The notes under the pieces: model-generated | What the model saw: only the letters and a program-made list of their open reading frames with translations | What the model was told of the DNA's origin: nothing | The model's database searches: none | Origin: Euonymus europaeus | Lineage: Eukaryota; Streptophyta; Magnoliopsida; Celastrales; Celastraceae | Reading direction: 5' to 3' | DNA: 64,000 nt | Assembly (NCBI GenBank): GCA_963580455.1 | Contig: OY756966.1 | Coordinates: 21,703,001-21,767,000 of the forward strand | In this document: positions 24,123 through 34,974 of the stretch, piece by piece | Layout of the letters: each line of letters begins with the position of its first letter | Numbering within the stretch: the stretch's first letter is position 1 | Position numbers and translations under genes: made by a program

Positions 24123-25790
24123 CTACTGTAGCACATTAACCACATGAGACCCTAGCTTCAATCCTTTCAAAAGCATTTCGCTGTAAAGCTGATAAGCCCT
24201 TGTCTTGTTCCCTTTCTCAATGTAGCCAACGATCAATGCCTCATAAATTTCCTCGCTTGGGGCAACATCACTATCTTTCATTCTTCTAAAAAATATTTCA
24301 GCTTCATCTAGTTTTCCAAATTGGCAGAGGCCTCTAATTATGGACGTGAAAGCCAATAAGCTAGGGGGGAAAGACCTATACTCCATTTCATAGTAAAGCT
24401 TCAGAACTTCCTGAATATCCCCTTGTTTTCCATATCCATTAATAAGATTTGAGTATGTGTTCTCATCTGGTAAAAACCCTTTATCCAACAAAGGAGTTAG
24501 CAAGGCATTAGCCTGTCTAATATCCCCATTTTCTGAAATCACCTTCACCATCTCGTTAAAAGTCGTTAGACTTGGAACAAGTCCCCTCTCCATCAATTTC
24601 TCGCAATAGATTCTACTTTCTTCAACTCGACCAGCTTTAGCACATCCCCTGATCAGAAGATCTAAAGTCTCATCATAAGGATTCAAATTAATGTTTTCCA
24701 TTTCTTGGAATAAGCGATTTGCCTCTTCAACGTTTCCCACATTACAATAGGCTCCAACAAATGTAGTGTACACAAAAGAGTTTGCACTAAAGCCTCTGTT
24801 AAGCATTTCTTCAAACACTTCCCATGCTAAGTCCAAATCTCCAACTCTAACTTTCGCCATGACAACAAGAGAGTAAGCGATGGTATCGAGAATCATATTC
24901 TTTTGCAACATTCTCTTCAACAGAACCATGCCTTCTTCAATTCTTCCATCCTCTAAGATCCTGAAAATTAAACTGGTATTAACAATCACGGAGGGAGAGC
25001 ATCTCTTCCCATGAATCCTATCCAACATATCTACAAACTTCTGCAGTTTCCCTTCCTTGCACAGACAACTGACCATGATTCTGATGGTTACTTCGTTTGG
25101 GTAAGTTCTTCTCACAACCATATGCTCATAAATCTTCCATGCCAAACAATGTTGATCAGATTTTTGAACCACATGAATCAAAGTGTTGAAACTTTTAAGA
25201 CATAGAGAAAACCCATGTTCATTTAGGTAGCAGCAGACATCATATGCCATCTCAATCATTCTCAATTTAGCATAAGCCTGCACCAGCATATCAAACACCA
25301 AAGGACTTGAACTGGCAATCTCATAACTATCAATTAGAGATTCCACAACAGAAAATCTTGAAACATTCCCCATACTTTTCTTCAGTATAGACTCAAGCAA
25401 AGCCCGAGCATCCATGAGAAGCCGAGCACCAACTAGTATATGAATGGTGATACAGTAGGACCGAATCCCATGCTCAAAATTCTTTGTCTGTGCGGACCAA
25501 TGGAAGAAACCCAGAGCCCGTTTTGCGTTATTTGGTTCCTTCAACTGGAGCAATACTTTATCGACGAGAAAATCTGTTAATTCTACGGAGGCGAATTCGG
25601 CATTAAGAGCGTCCCAGTTGCAGCCTCTTCTTAGTGAATCGCAGATGGCATTGACAGCAATATAATTCTGTGATCCACGGAAACTATGGATCATTCTTGC
25701 CACCACTGATTCGCTTTGAACGCGATGCTTGACCGACATGGTGGCCAAAGGAATGACTCGACGCAATGAAGCCATTACTGCCAGAAGCAA
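24123..25790 (-). CDS. P-class pentatricopeptide repeat protein, probably mitochondrial
   Basis: An intact intronless 555-codon gene. Residues 1-35 are basic, Ser-rich and free of acidic residues until about 27 (MLLAVMASLRRVIPLATMSVK), fitting an organelle-targeting peptide; Met6 (MASLRR) is an alternative start. Residues 166-550 form eleven consecutive 35-residue PPR motifs, for example YSNLINGYGKQGDIQEVLKL and FTSIIRGLCQFGKLDEAEIF. There is no E, DYW or SMR domain, so it is of the P class, whose members bind organelle RNA to guide processing, stability or translation. It ends VNVLQ and a stop. No near neighbour is co-transcribed; ValRS A lies downstream on the same strand. A transposon nest begins 57 bp upstream of the ATG. 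It resembles known single-copy plant PPR genes, but I cannot name the orthologue safely. Confidence 0.93.
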   Translation of the reverse strand: MLLAVMASLRRVIPLATMSVKHRVQSESVVARMIHSFRGSQNYIAVNAICDSLRRGCNWDALNAEFASVELTDFLVDKVLLQLKEPNNAKRALGFFHWSAQTKNFEHGIRSYCITIHILVGARLLMDARALLESILKKSMGNVSRFSVVESLIDSYEIASSSPLVFDMLVQAYAKLRMIEMAYDVCCYLNEHGFSLCLKSFNTLIHVVQKSDQHCLAWKIYEHMVVRRTYPNEVTIRIMVSCLCKEGKLQKFVDMLDRIHGKRCSPSVIVNTSLIFRILEDGRIEEGMVLLKRMLQKNMILDTIAYSLVVMAKVRVGDLDLAWEVFEEMLNRGFSANSFVYTTFVGAYCNVGNVEEANRLFQEMENINLNPYDETLDLLIRGCAKAGRVEESRIYCEKLMERGLVPSLTTFNEMVKVISENGDIRQANALLTPLLDKGFLPDENTYSNLINGYGKQGDIQEVLKLYYEMEYRSFPPSLLAFTSIIRGLCQFGKLDEAEIFFRRMKDSDVAPSEEIYEALIVGYIEKGNKTRAYQLYSEMLLKGLKLGSHVVNVLQ

Positions 25791-26073
25791 AGCCAGGAGA
25801 ATATGTGAGGAGACGCAGGCAGTCTTGAATTCATTAAAATAAGATTAACTTAGCTAGGCCACATCAAATGATTCGTGGGCTGTCGGCCTCGGGCCTTGGG
25901 CCGGCCCGAGCCCACAGGCCGAAGTCCGGATCGGGCTCAAAGGGATTTCGGACTTGGGCAGCCCGACTTAGGCCTCGGGCGAGCCTATGCTCCATTTCTG
26001 GGGCCTAGCTGGCTCGAAATCCGAACTCGTACCTAAAAAATATAACTTAACACACATACACATATATACAGTA

Positions 26074-26175
26074 ATTATCAAGTGAGGGATGCTGCACGAA
26101 TTTTTCCATGTGGGATGTGTGGTGAGGGAACTATCCCGCACAGATTTTTCCATGCGGGATCCCTCACTTGATAAT
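26074..26175. repeat. 102-bp fold-back (MITE-like) repeat
   Basis: ATTATCAAGTGAGGGAT at the left is repeated inverted at the right end (ATCCCTCACTTGATAAT). The inner arms (TTTTTCCATG...) pair further, so the unit could form a long hairpin. Tens of bp of AT microsatellite follow to 26210. Confidence 0.6.
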
Positions 26176-26210
26176 CTCCATATACATATACATATATATA
26201 TATATACAGA

Positions 26211-27044
26211 ATTTCTCTAATACGGTCTTAAAATGCAGACTGATTCTACGGACTTCTATTTTCACCGTCCGATACATCTCATTGTCATACGTAGCCTAGA
26301 TCTCTGTCTCCTAACAACCCAACGACTAGCTCTCTGTCTCAGACGAAACCCCTAAGCGACCGCCATCACGAACCCATCTCTGCATGCCCACCTCCGCTGA
26401 ATCTACCTCTCTGTCTTCTAAAAACCACCATACCCGAGCTTTGTTCTAGACCGGCAACGCTTCAATGGAGATGAAGAGATGGTCCGGAGACGTTTTGATT
26501 TGGGAGGAATCGAAAAGACTCTGAAGAAGAGTTTTAAAAAGCTTGATAAGATTCTTGATGATGCAGCAATGCTATTAATTGGAGGCGAATGTGAAATGTA
26601 TTTTCTTTGCTAGATATGTCATGGCCCATGGGTGGGGGTGGTATGCCATGGCTTGGGTAGGATCCTCTTAGTTCTGCTGGGGTTTTATGGCTTGGGTGCG
26701 CTCCATGGTCTGTCAATCTTTGTCGAAGGTCCATATGGGGGAAATCACTACTATTGCAAATTATATCGAGCTGAAGCCATGGTACTTGGAGAAGAAACAT
26801 GGGTCAAAGAGATTCATTCTGGATGGCAAAACAGTGGATATTTTCTGAGTTTGGTAGCAAGAACCATGAGGGATTTTTTAGAGAGAGGGGTAGACAGGGT
26901 GGGTTTCGACGCAAGTGAGAGTCTTTGAATTTCAGAGGAGACGAGAGTCATGTGAGTTTTGATCTAAACCGTTAGATCAATCGTACGATATAAATTAGAA
27001 GTCCGTAAATTGAGTCGGTAAAATAAGTCCGCACTAGAGGAAAT
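26211..27044. mobile_element. Non-autonomous MULE-like element 1
   Basis: Left end ATTTCTCTAATACGGTC and right end (inverted) ATTTCCTCTAGTGCGG share a pattern that continues as TACGGACTTCTA and a GATC-rich part for about 70 bp. Inside, plus-strand pieces such as WVKEIHSGWQNSGYFLSLVA (26800-26860) look like a decayed captured or transposon protein that I cannot identify. No transposase recognised. Confidence 0.4.
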
Positions 27045-27065
27045 CACTATATGTGTGTGTATATA

Positions 27066-28214
27066 ATCTTTTTCTTGTATGGACGCCCATACTCTCAAAT
27101 TTTTACGGGCTACAATTGTCAACCACTAGATCAATCGGACGTTCGATTTTAAAAAGACACAAAATCACATATTCTCTTTCTTCTCCCGTGATTCTCTCTT
27201 ACAATACCTATCTCGACCTAGACGAGAAGAACCAGCGCCTCCGCCTCTCCCTTGCTAATGTTGTCCTCCTAATCTTAGAGAGTGAAGTTTTTTTATTTAA
27301 AATTAGTAAAAATAATAGAAAGGAAAAGAAAGCAGCCATTGGTAGACGTAACAGCGAGCAAATACAACAAACAATTGACGGTAGCAGCGGTGGCGATGGA
27401 GGTATTGAACTGAGTCAGGATTGACTAGCACATTTTTCCTCAGCTCCAGCCACCTGGCTCGAAGTGCTTCTTGCAGACGAATTAGAGCAGCCTAGCCAGG
27501 GCTTGACATAGTTGTTCGTCTTAAATTCCCTCGCGACAGAGAGAGAATCTGTCACCTACGCTTCCCCCTCTAACACCGGTGGCTTCTTCGACGTAGGTCC
27601 ATCGTCCAGCTTGCTCAGGCACACTTTGATTCATGGCATGAGCTTTTTCTATTTATCAATACCAGATCTTATAGTCACCCAACCAATTTTGTTCCATAGC
27701 ATACAGGGTTAAAAGCATAGATATACAAACAAAATTTTCACATCCAAGAATTGAAATTTAAGGACTTCAAAACAGCATCAAAGCTCAATAATTGAACACC
27801 AATCACCCATAAAAGAACCGTAAGGGTTTCAATTTTAAACACAAAAATCTAACCACCATATCAAATCCAACCAGGAAGCATTCTTGCAGAACATCAGTAT
27901 TGAAGGCTACAAAAGAGAGGAGAAATCAAAGTTTGAATCCCTAAATCAAAGAACCGAAGGCTAAAGAGGAGAAGAGAAATCAATCTTTGAATCGATTATC
28001 GTAACAAATCAAAGTTTGAGAAGGCGAGATGTTGCAGGAGAGATGTGTTGCAAGTGAGATCATGTTTTGACGGGAGGTTGCTTGTTGCGTGGGAGAAGAG
28101 AGAGAAGAAATGGGTCATTTTGTTGAGATTAGATCCTGGATGTCCGTTAGATTAGAAGGTTGTAATTAGAAGTCCGTAAATTATGAAATGGACAGACGTC
28201 CGTAGAAGAGAAAT
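27066..28214. mobile_element. Non-autonomous MULE-like element 2
   Basis: Its right end, inverted, reads ATTTCTCTTCTACGGACG, close to the left end of element 1. Its left end (ATCTTTTTCTTGTATGGACG) is more diverged, and both sides carry CTACAA..TC..ATC.AACGGAC-type stretches. The pair may be two neighbours or one composite with outer ends at 26211 and 28214. The interior (27170-28100) has no clear gene. Confidence 0.35.
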
Positions 28215-28304
28215 AGTGTATATATATACACATCCATTTATTTATTTATACATATATACAGTGTTATAATATACACACTATGACATGTATATATATATAT
28301 ATAT

Positions 28305-31024
28305 GCACATCCCCTATGAGGTATCCTAGATTGAAAATTTAATTCGGAATACCTTTCACTGCCGTTGGATTAATCCAACGGCAATGATTTGTCAGATATT
28401 ATATTATTTTATTAAATCAGTAAATTGTGTTCTCTCTCTTCACTCTTACGCTCTCTCTTTCCTCAACTTTGTATCTCTCTCGCGATCAGATCTCCTCTGG
28501 TGATACTCCATCTTCGATCTCTATTCCGGATCGAACTACTATTTCGGTCTCCTTTCTCGCTTGCAGAGGTAAGTTTATTTGTTTTGCAAAGGTTTCCCCT
28601 TCCATTTGTATTTGATCTCCATTTGTGTGTTGACCTTGTCATTCAATATTAACAAATGTTGATAAGGGGAAAAACCTGGTTACAATGACTTAGAAGCACT
28701 TTCTTAATTATTGAAAATTTCTTGTGATGGTTTCTAGAGCAGGCTCGAACAAATTTATGGGCTCAAATTAGTTTTAGTTTGGGTTATGTTTTGGCTATAG
28801 ATTTATGTTTTATCTCTTGAACTGAGTGTAGATTTGGAAAAAAATCATCATTCTTTTTCTGTGAGAATTTGGTTTTCAGACCTTTGTTGTGGCTGCAACT
28901 GCTTATATTTCATTTGCTTGTAGATATACTGATTGGTTTTGATTGTTGGTGAAGAATAGTGACTGAATATCATGAATTGCCACTTTTTCACAATAGCGTC
29001 TCATGTGTCCCTAATGCAATTGGCACTTTTTCTCTAAGTCTATGTTTTTGTTCCATGTAAATTTTTCATTGCTAAGTTTTAATTGACCTCTGTTTTCTCA
29101 TTGTACGGTATCCTCATCATACACATTATTGGATTGAATAGCATTTGTTTTGAACTTCTTTTGGCAGGGCATTGGAATTGTTTTTTGTCATGGATAATTA
29201 AATGAATTTTGTTCAAGAAGGTGATTTGGGTTCCTCATCAAATCCGATTTAGAGGTATCTGCCTCAAGTAGTGTTTGAAAAAATTCCAAGAGTAGGACAG
29301 GAATTTGATATGGTTCAGGAAGCTCATTTTTTTTTAGAATGAATATGCTAGGTTTGCTGGTTTTAGTATTCGGAGCAATTCTTCTAGGGAAAAAAATCAA
29401 ATGAAATCATTCGAAAGGAATTTGTTTGTTAAAAAGAGGGGATTTGAAATTATGAGAAATCCACAGCTTTTGGTGCAAGGAAAAGGCCATAAACTAGAGG
29501 GGTTTGTAATGTCAAATTCACAGTTGTCAAATCTAGTTCCAAGCAATGCTTTGTTGTTTCACAGTTCAATGAAGTTTACAATCATATATTTGCAACACCT
29601 AGAAAAGTGCATATGTTGAGATCTCATCGTTCCATTTCAAGTACAAAGAATGCATTGTCACAACAATTTTCAGCTGCCAATGTTCCTATCCATCAGCAAA
29701 TTACTATATTTGAGCTTCAAGCTGGAGGTATGAAAAACATAGGATGCATTGAAAATGATTTTTACAATGCTCGAAGGGATGAGATGAAGAAGTATGCAGG
29801 ACATGATGCTCAGCTATTGCATGAATATTTTGAGGCTGAAAAAGAAAAAAAATCCTGTTTTTTTTTCATGTTCGAGATGGATATAGAAAATAAGTCAAAC
29901 ATTGTTTTTGGGCTGATGTTGAACGTAGGAGAGCTTATGATACATTTGGTGATGTTGTTGTATTTGACACTACTTATAACACAAATCGCTATGGAATCAT
30001 GTTTGCTCCATTTATTGGCATGAATCATCATGGCCAAAGTACTCCTTTCGAATGTGCTTTCTTAAGCGAGAAGACCACATATACATTTTCATGGCTCATA
30101 CAACATTTGTTGATAGCCATGCCAGCTAGAGTACTCAAATGATTATCACTGACCAAAATCTTGCTATGACCAGAGCCATTGTTGAGATTTTTTCAAACAC
30201 TATACACAGAATTTGTGTGTGGCATATCTTAGCAAATTCTCAGAAAAAAATAGATGCAATGAGATGGAAAGAACATTATACGTTATTTCAGGACTATATA
30301 TGGAATTCAAAATATCTAGAACAATTCGAGTCTACTTGGTTTCGAGTGCTTGAGATAAGTGGATTGACAGAAAATGAGTGGTTGAAAGGGTTATATGATA
30401 TACGAAGCAAATGGATTCCTGCTTATGAGGAAAAAAGAGAGAGGACCAATCAATGTCTTCCACTATGTGCATTAGCAACATCCTTAATGTCCACCCATCC
30501 AAACATTTATGCTCCTGGATTGAACGAAGATGTAAACAATTGCAGATCACTTGTTGGAATTCCAAAGAGTCATCATTGATCAGCAAGTTATTGACAAACA
30601 AGATAAAGTGGGGGAAAACATTTGTGCACTGCACTCACCATGTGCAATGGTTCTCCAGTTCTAATTTTTGCATTTCGCCGAGCAAGCATGGACTCAAAAG
30701 GATGTCTTCTCAATAAGATTGATATCAGAATTTAACTGGTACATTCAAAGCAATAACTAAGAGTAGGAGGGTGTCTTCTCATCTTCATAAATCATGAAAA
30801 TAAACAGACTAAGATCTACTATGACTACCTCTCAAAATTTAGCTTCTTATGCGCTTCATTTGAGCAAGAAAACAGCCACTGATAAGGGGAGAAAGAACAC
30901 AATTTACTGATTTAATAAAATAATAAAATATTTGACAAGTCACTGCCGTTTGATTGATCCAATGATAGTGAAGGGTATCTCGGATTGAATTTTCAATCCT
31001 GGATACCGCATAGGAGATATGCGC
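28305..31024 (+). mobile_element. FAR1-type Mutator-like element with about 130-bp terminal inverted repeats
   Basis: The ends at 28305-28434 and 30893-31024 are inverted copies: CCTATGAGGTATCC against CTCCTATGCGGTATCC at the tips. They stay similar through the inner stretch TTTTATTAAATCAGTAAATT and GTGTTCT. The element encodes a decayed FAR1/FRS-like transposase (29188-30720). It sits in an AT dinucleotide tract, so the expected 9-bp target duplicate cannot be told from the repeat. It is nested in the hAT-like nest. Confidence 0.8.
29188..30720 (+). pseudogene. FAR1/FRS-like MULE transposase pseudogene
   Basis: Pieces of the family appear in order but in changing frames. First is the FAR1 DNA-binding region (VGQEFDMVQEAHFF, then ARFAGFSIRS and NQMKSFERNLFVKKRGFE, 29280-29450). 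A linker follows (YAGHDAQLLHEYF, 29790). Then comes the MULE transposase core (WADVERRRAYDTFGDVVVFD, TTYNTNRYGIMFAPFIGMNH, and ITDQNLAMTRAI with the Asp, 29900-30180). Last is the helical region (RICVWHILANSQKKI, WFRVLEISGLTENEWLKGLY). Stops and shifts occur near 29206, 29920, 30141 and 30580. The SWIM zinc finger is not seen. It is a transposase relic rather than a host FRS regulator, because it lies inside the inverted repeats. Confidence 0.85.
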
Positions 31025-31903
31025 TATATATATATATACACATACATACATATATACACAAACATACAGATATTGAGAGTGTGTAAATAATACACACATA
31101 TACAAACTCTCAGTATCTATATATGTGTGTATATATGTATTTATGTATGTATGTATATATCTATTAATTTAATACTTAGCCCCAAGCCCGAGGCCCAACT
31201 TATTGGCCCGAATTACTTGGGCCAGGGTTGGGCTTGGGCTTACCAAATTGTCCTAGGCTTGGCTTGAAGTCTGAAGAGGGTTCTCGGGCTTAGGCTAAGG
31301 ACGGGTCTGAGCCTAATATTTTCCGGCCGGGCCGGCCCGATGTCAATCCCTAAACTTAGCCAGCTTTGCGACAAGGCCCCAATTTTTTTTTTTGAAAATA
31401 TTAAATGCATTGTCATATTAATTTATGTGTTTCTTTGATATAATAAAATTTTAAAATTATATTAGAGAACTTTCTCCAAAAAAAAGAAAAAAAATTATTA
31501 GATAGTATTAAATGTATTGCAAAATTGACTTTCACTTTAATATAATAAACACTATAATTATTATTAAAGACTAATAATTAACAATAAATAAATTGACAAA
31601 TACTCAAACAATTTGACAATACTCAATTCAATTAACAATAATTACTATCAAATTAGCAAACACGTTGCATGATTATCATGAATCAACCAAGTGAAAACTT
31701 AATTGAACTATAAAAGTCGTGTACATTCAAGAAAATAAAGGACTAATAGAGTATTTTTCAATTTCAGAAATGTGAATAACGGAATAAATGCAAAAATATG
31801 TTATGTAAGCAATGTCTCCGTACACCCATCCGAACCTCTGAACACCCATCTCATGACTTTGGTAAGGTCGTCGATCACTCTCACGCCTTTATCCTTCACC
31901 ATA

Positions 31904-33377
31904 TGATAAGTGCTAGAATATACATTCTTAAATTGATTACATATAGACATTTATGAAGGATTAAGGTTTAAAGTGATGTTTTTGTACATTAAACTCCAAA
32001 TATTATTTTGGACATCACTTTTATTATTTTAAATATAATTTTTCTTCCTTATGATCCAAGCCTAAACAATTTTGGAATTCTTGATTTATAAATAAAGATA
32101 TGTCATCCATGACATCACCATCATTTGCCCAAATAAATATTAAAGATGTTAATATGAAAAACATCATGATATTTGTATGGTGATATTTTTATGTATGATA
32201 TTTGTATTTTATTATATTTTTATTTAAAATATCATGATATTTACATAATATTTTGTCTATAAAAGGAATGGACGTCTTTGGTGATGGAGGATTCCAAAAT
32301 TCTAAGGAAGAAGAAGAAATCTTTTGAAAGAATAATAAAAAGAGTATGGTGATATTTTTATGTATGATATTTGTATTTTATTATATTTGTATTTAAAATA
32401 TCATGGTATTTACATAATATTTTGTCTATAAAAGGAAGGGACGTCTTTGGTGATGGAGGATTTCAAAATTCTAAGGAAGAAGAAGAAATCTTTTGAAAGA
32501 ATAATAAAAAGAGTTGTATTTCTTAGCTACTTATTTGTTAAGTTTTATGTTTTATTTGGTTATGTATAATTAAAATTTTGTAGTTAGGGCTTAACTTTAA
32601 AGCCCTAAACATGATTTCAATTATATAAGTTGTGTGGTGTAGATTGTATATTTCTACAAGTTTGAAGATTTTAGTTTCTCTATGTTATGTGAATTTTGAT
32701 ACTTTGTTTCTTTGAGTAGCTAACTTAGGGACATGTATTTGGATTATTCAGTTGTAGAACATAAGTCAATTGCCATATTGATTATGTTTTTATTTGCAAC
32801 GCATAATTTGGTTAAGAATGAATTATGAGAAATCAATTTAGGAATGTCTAAGTACAAATATCATGTATTAGAGTTCTTGTGGCATTCATATTCTCTTGAT
32901 TCTTATTGGATTCTTGATTGTTAATTGAAGCAAATACCATGCTAGATTTCAATTAAGAGTACACGTATTCATGTAAATGTCATACACCTTACATGCACTT
33001 AAGAGAGAATCATACAACTTGAGTTAATTGTCATGACCTTGTTGTGAATGTTGCCATCATAAACTTGTTGAAAGTTTCAATCTATCATTTCTTATAAATT
33101 GTTTGATTGTTTAGTGGTGGATAGTGAGTCCTAGCAAGGACTTTTAGAAATTGAAATCATTACTTCACATTCTTGTTTTTCATTTTAATGATTTTATCTT
33201 TACTGTTATACGTTATAAGATTTAAACCCCCCTTTTACAATTATGTGTTAATTATATTCAAGTGTTAGATTATATATTTATTAGTATCACTTCTTGTGAG
33301 ATCGACTTTTACTTGTTCATTATATATATTATTTGTATAATTGTAAGATTCTTTAAATTGTTACTAACGACATAACA
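31904..33377 (+). repeat. 1474-bp solo LTR with CCATA target duplication
   Basis: Starts TGATAAGTGCTAGAATATAC and ends CTAACGACATAACA (TG...CA). The 5-bp CCATA is present on both sides (31899-31903, 33378-33382), and removing the insert restores the continuous LTR sequence seen at about 3045-3065. No internal coding region, so it arose by recombination between two LTRs. The last 100 bp (TTAAATTGTTACTAACGACA) resemble the 3' LTR ends of large Tat/Athila-type gypsy elements. Confidence 0.88.
32175..32513 (+). repeat. About 169-bp tandem duplication with two TATA boxes in the solo LTR
   Basis: Copy 1 (32175-32343) and copy 2 (32344-32513) both run from GTATGGTGATATTTTTATG to AATAATAAAAAGAG with few differences. 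Each contains CTATAAAAG (32257-32265 and 32426-32434), the likely core promoter of the LTR. Confidence 0.85.
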
Positions 33378-34757
33378 CCATATTCACCAGCACCATAAAT
33401 CGATCTGTCAGGTAAATTCATGGAGAAGGTAAAATTCATCAACACAATTTCCATTTTTTTTCATTTCCATTTCTCAATAAAATCACGAACCTCTAACCAC
33501 CATTCCTAAACATGGAAACACCTGAACCCTTGTCTGGTGGTTCATTATTCCTCTAAATGCACCTTTTAAAATAATTTAAATGCAATGTCACATAATTCAC
33601 ATTACATGAAGACCAAAATACGTGTCAATCGAACTGAACACGTTCTAGGAGAAATGCATATACACATATATAATAACTCAATCAAAACAATGATCGTATA
33701 AAGAATCATTTTTAGAGGTTGGCTCTCTTTGGAACAATCAAAGAGTAACCCAAGAGAATCGATAAATTGAATAACCTACGAAAGATTCAAAATTTGGAAA
33801 GGTCAAGACTTTATGAACAATGAAGGTTTGTTTACGGATGAGAAGGAAAATCCCAACCTCATATTAATCACAATTACTCACCACTATCGCGAACTTGTAG
33901 AAATCAACGAGACGTCCCACCTATCAAAATCAACCAAACTTTCTTTATCCATATATAATCGTCCATCTCAATTCAAGCTACAATTTAATGAAATAAACTC
34001 ATTTAATTCAATGGACACCAACCAAATAAAACCTAAAGTCCCAAGTTCCATATTCTCCAATCTTTCCCATTTAACCAAAATTCACTCTCAATCTTAAATC
34101 ACAAGATTAAATAATTTATTCACACAATTTCTTACTTCCAATATCATCTCAACCTCACTTAGAACAACCAAAATCAAGAACATCATACCTTGTAGCTTGT
34201 TGGAAACCCACAAGTCAAGAACTCAAACTCTTTCCTTGATTTAGTTCCAAAACCTTCTCTTGAACCTATTATTACAACACATTTAGAGTCTAATTTGAAC
34301 TATTAAACAAAAGATTATCCATACGGATCAAAATCCCCAAACACCCACTAAACCCTTGAGTTTCTTTGAGCCAAAGATTATCTCAATCTACTCTCTTTTT
34401 GACAAGGAAATGAAATGAGTAAGAAAACTCACCTACGAATCACCCTAGCTGGTCGGAAAGTTCACCGGAATAAGGTTGCCTGTGTGTGTAGGTGAGTGGA
34501 GAAACAAAGAAAAATATGAAAGAAAGAAAAGAAGACATAAAGAAATGCAGGCGTCCAAGTCTCTGATGCATTGTTTATTTTTTTAAAATCATCATTTCTT
34601 ATTCTTTATGCATTTGACCATAAAATTAATCAACTTATCATTTATGCCTCTTAACATTTTACTTTTAAACCCCCACTTATTACTCTTTTCATGTAAAGCC
34701 TCTATTTATTTTATTTTACTTCTTTGTTTTGTATTTTTTTCGGGACAAGGTATTACA

Positions 34758-34960
34758 AAAACAATCCCATTTGGCTTCGTAGTGAAAAGAGAATCAGATG
34801 GGCAAGTTTTCTATGATTCAAGCTCTGATCCATCAGACCCATATAATGATTTGGTGTTTTAAGGGCCAGTACTTGGAGATTTCGACAAAATTTCCAAAAG
34901 ATGCTTCTCTTTACGGCTTGGGAGAGAACACCATTTGGAAAGGTCAAGGCAGTCAATAGT
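34758..34960 (+). pseudogene. GH31 alpha-xylosidase/alpha-glucosidase gene fragment
   Basis: The frame reads [20 protein letters not shown], then [10 protein letters not shown]. After one extra T near 34859 the next frame reads [20 protein letters not shown] and GENTIWKGQ. This is the N-terminal beta-sandwich region of plant GH31 enzymes of the XYL1 type (cell-wall xyloglucan trimming), ending at the YGLGE motif before the catalytic barrel. Only about 65 codons survive, abutting an LTR on the left; nothing continues on the right. A dead fragment. Confidence 0.75.
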
Positions 34961-34974
34961 TGAAAAAGAAACAC

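Larger units (their letters stand above)
25855..31352. mobile_element. hAT-like element grown into a 5.5-kb transposon nest
   Basis: An exact 8-bp duplicate AACTTAGC flanks the stretch (25847-25854 and 31353-31360), the size hAT elements make. The ends start TAGGCCACATC on the left and, read inward from the right, TAGGGATTGACATC. Both are followed by GC-rich GGGCCGGCCCGA-type sequence seen in many plant non-autonomous hAT elements. No hAT transposase is visible; the inside holds a fold-back repeat, MULE-like elements and a FAR1-type MULE. The right host flank resumes at 31361. Confidence 0.6.
31775..34757 (-). repeat. Truncated copy of the 2.1-kb LTR, split by a solo LTR
   Basis: 31775-31903 and 33378-34757 match 2920-3100 and onward of the LTR at 2378-4511, including GTCTCCGTACACCCAT and the terminal GGGACAAGGTATTACA. 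The first roughly 540 bp of the LTR are missing on the left. The middle is interrupted by the 1474-bp solo LTR. Open frames inside (33813-34097, 34608-34862) are incidental. Confidence 0.75.

Noticed and set aside
26632..26928. Possible captured host gene (Pack-MULE) inside the MULE-like unit
   Set aside because: The translation is broken and I cannot match it to a host family, so only the transposon-like unit is reported.
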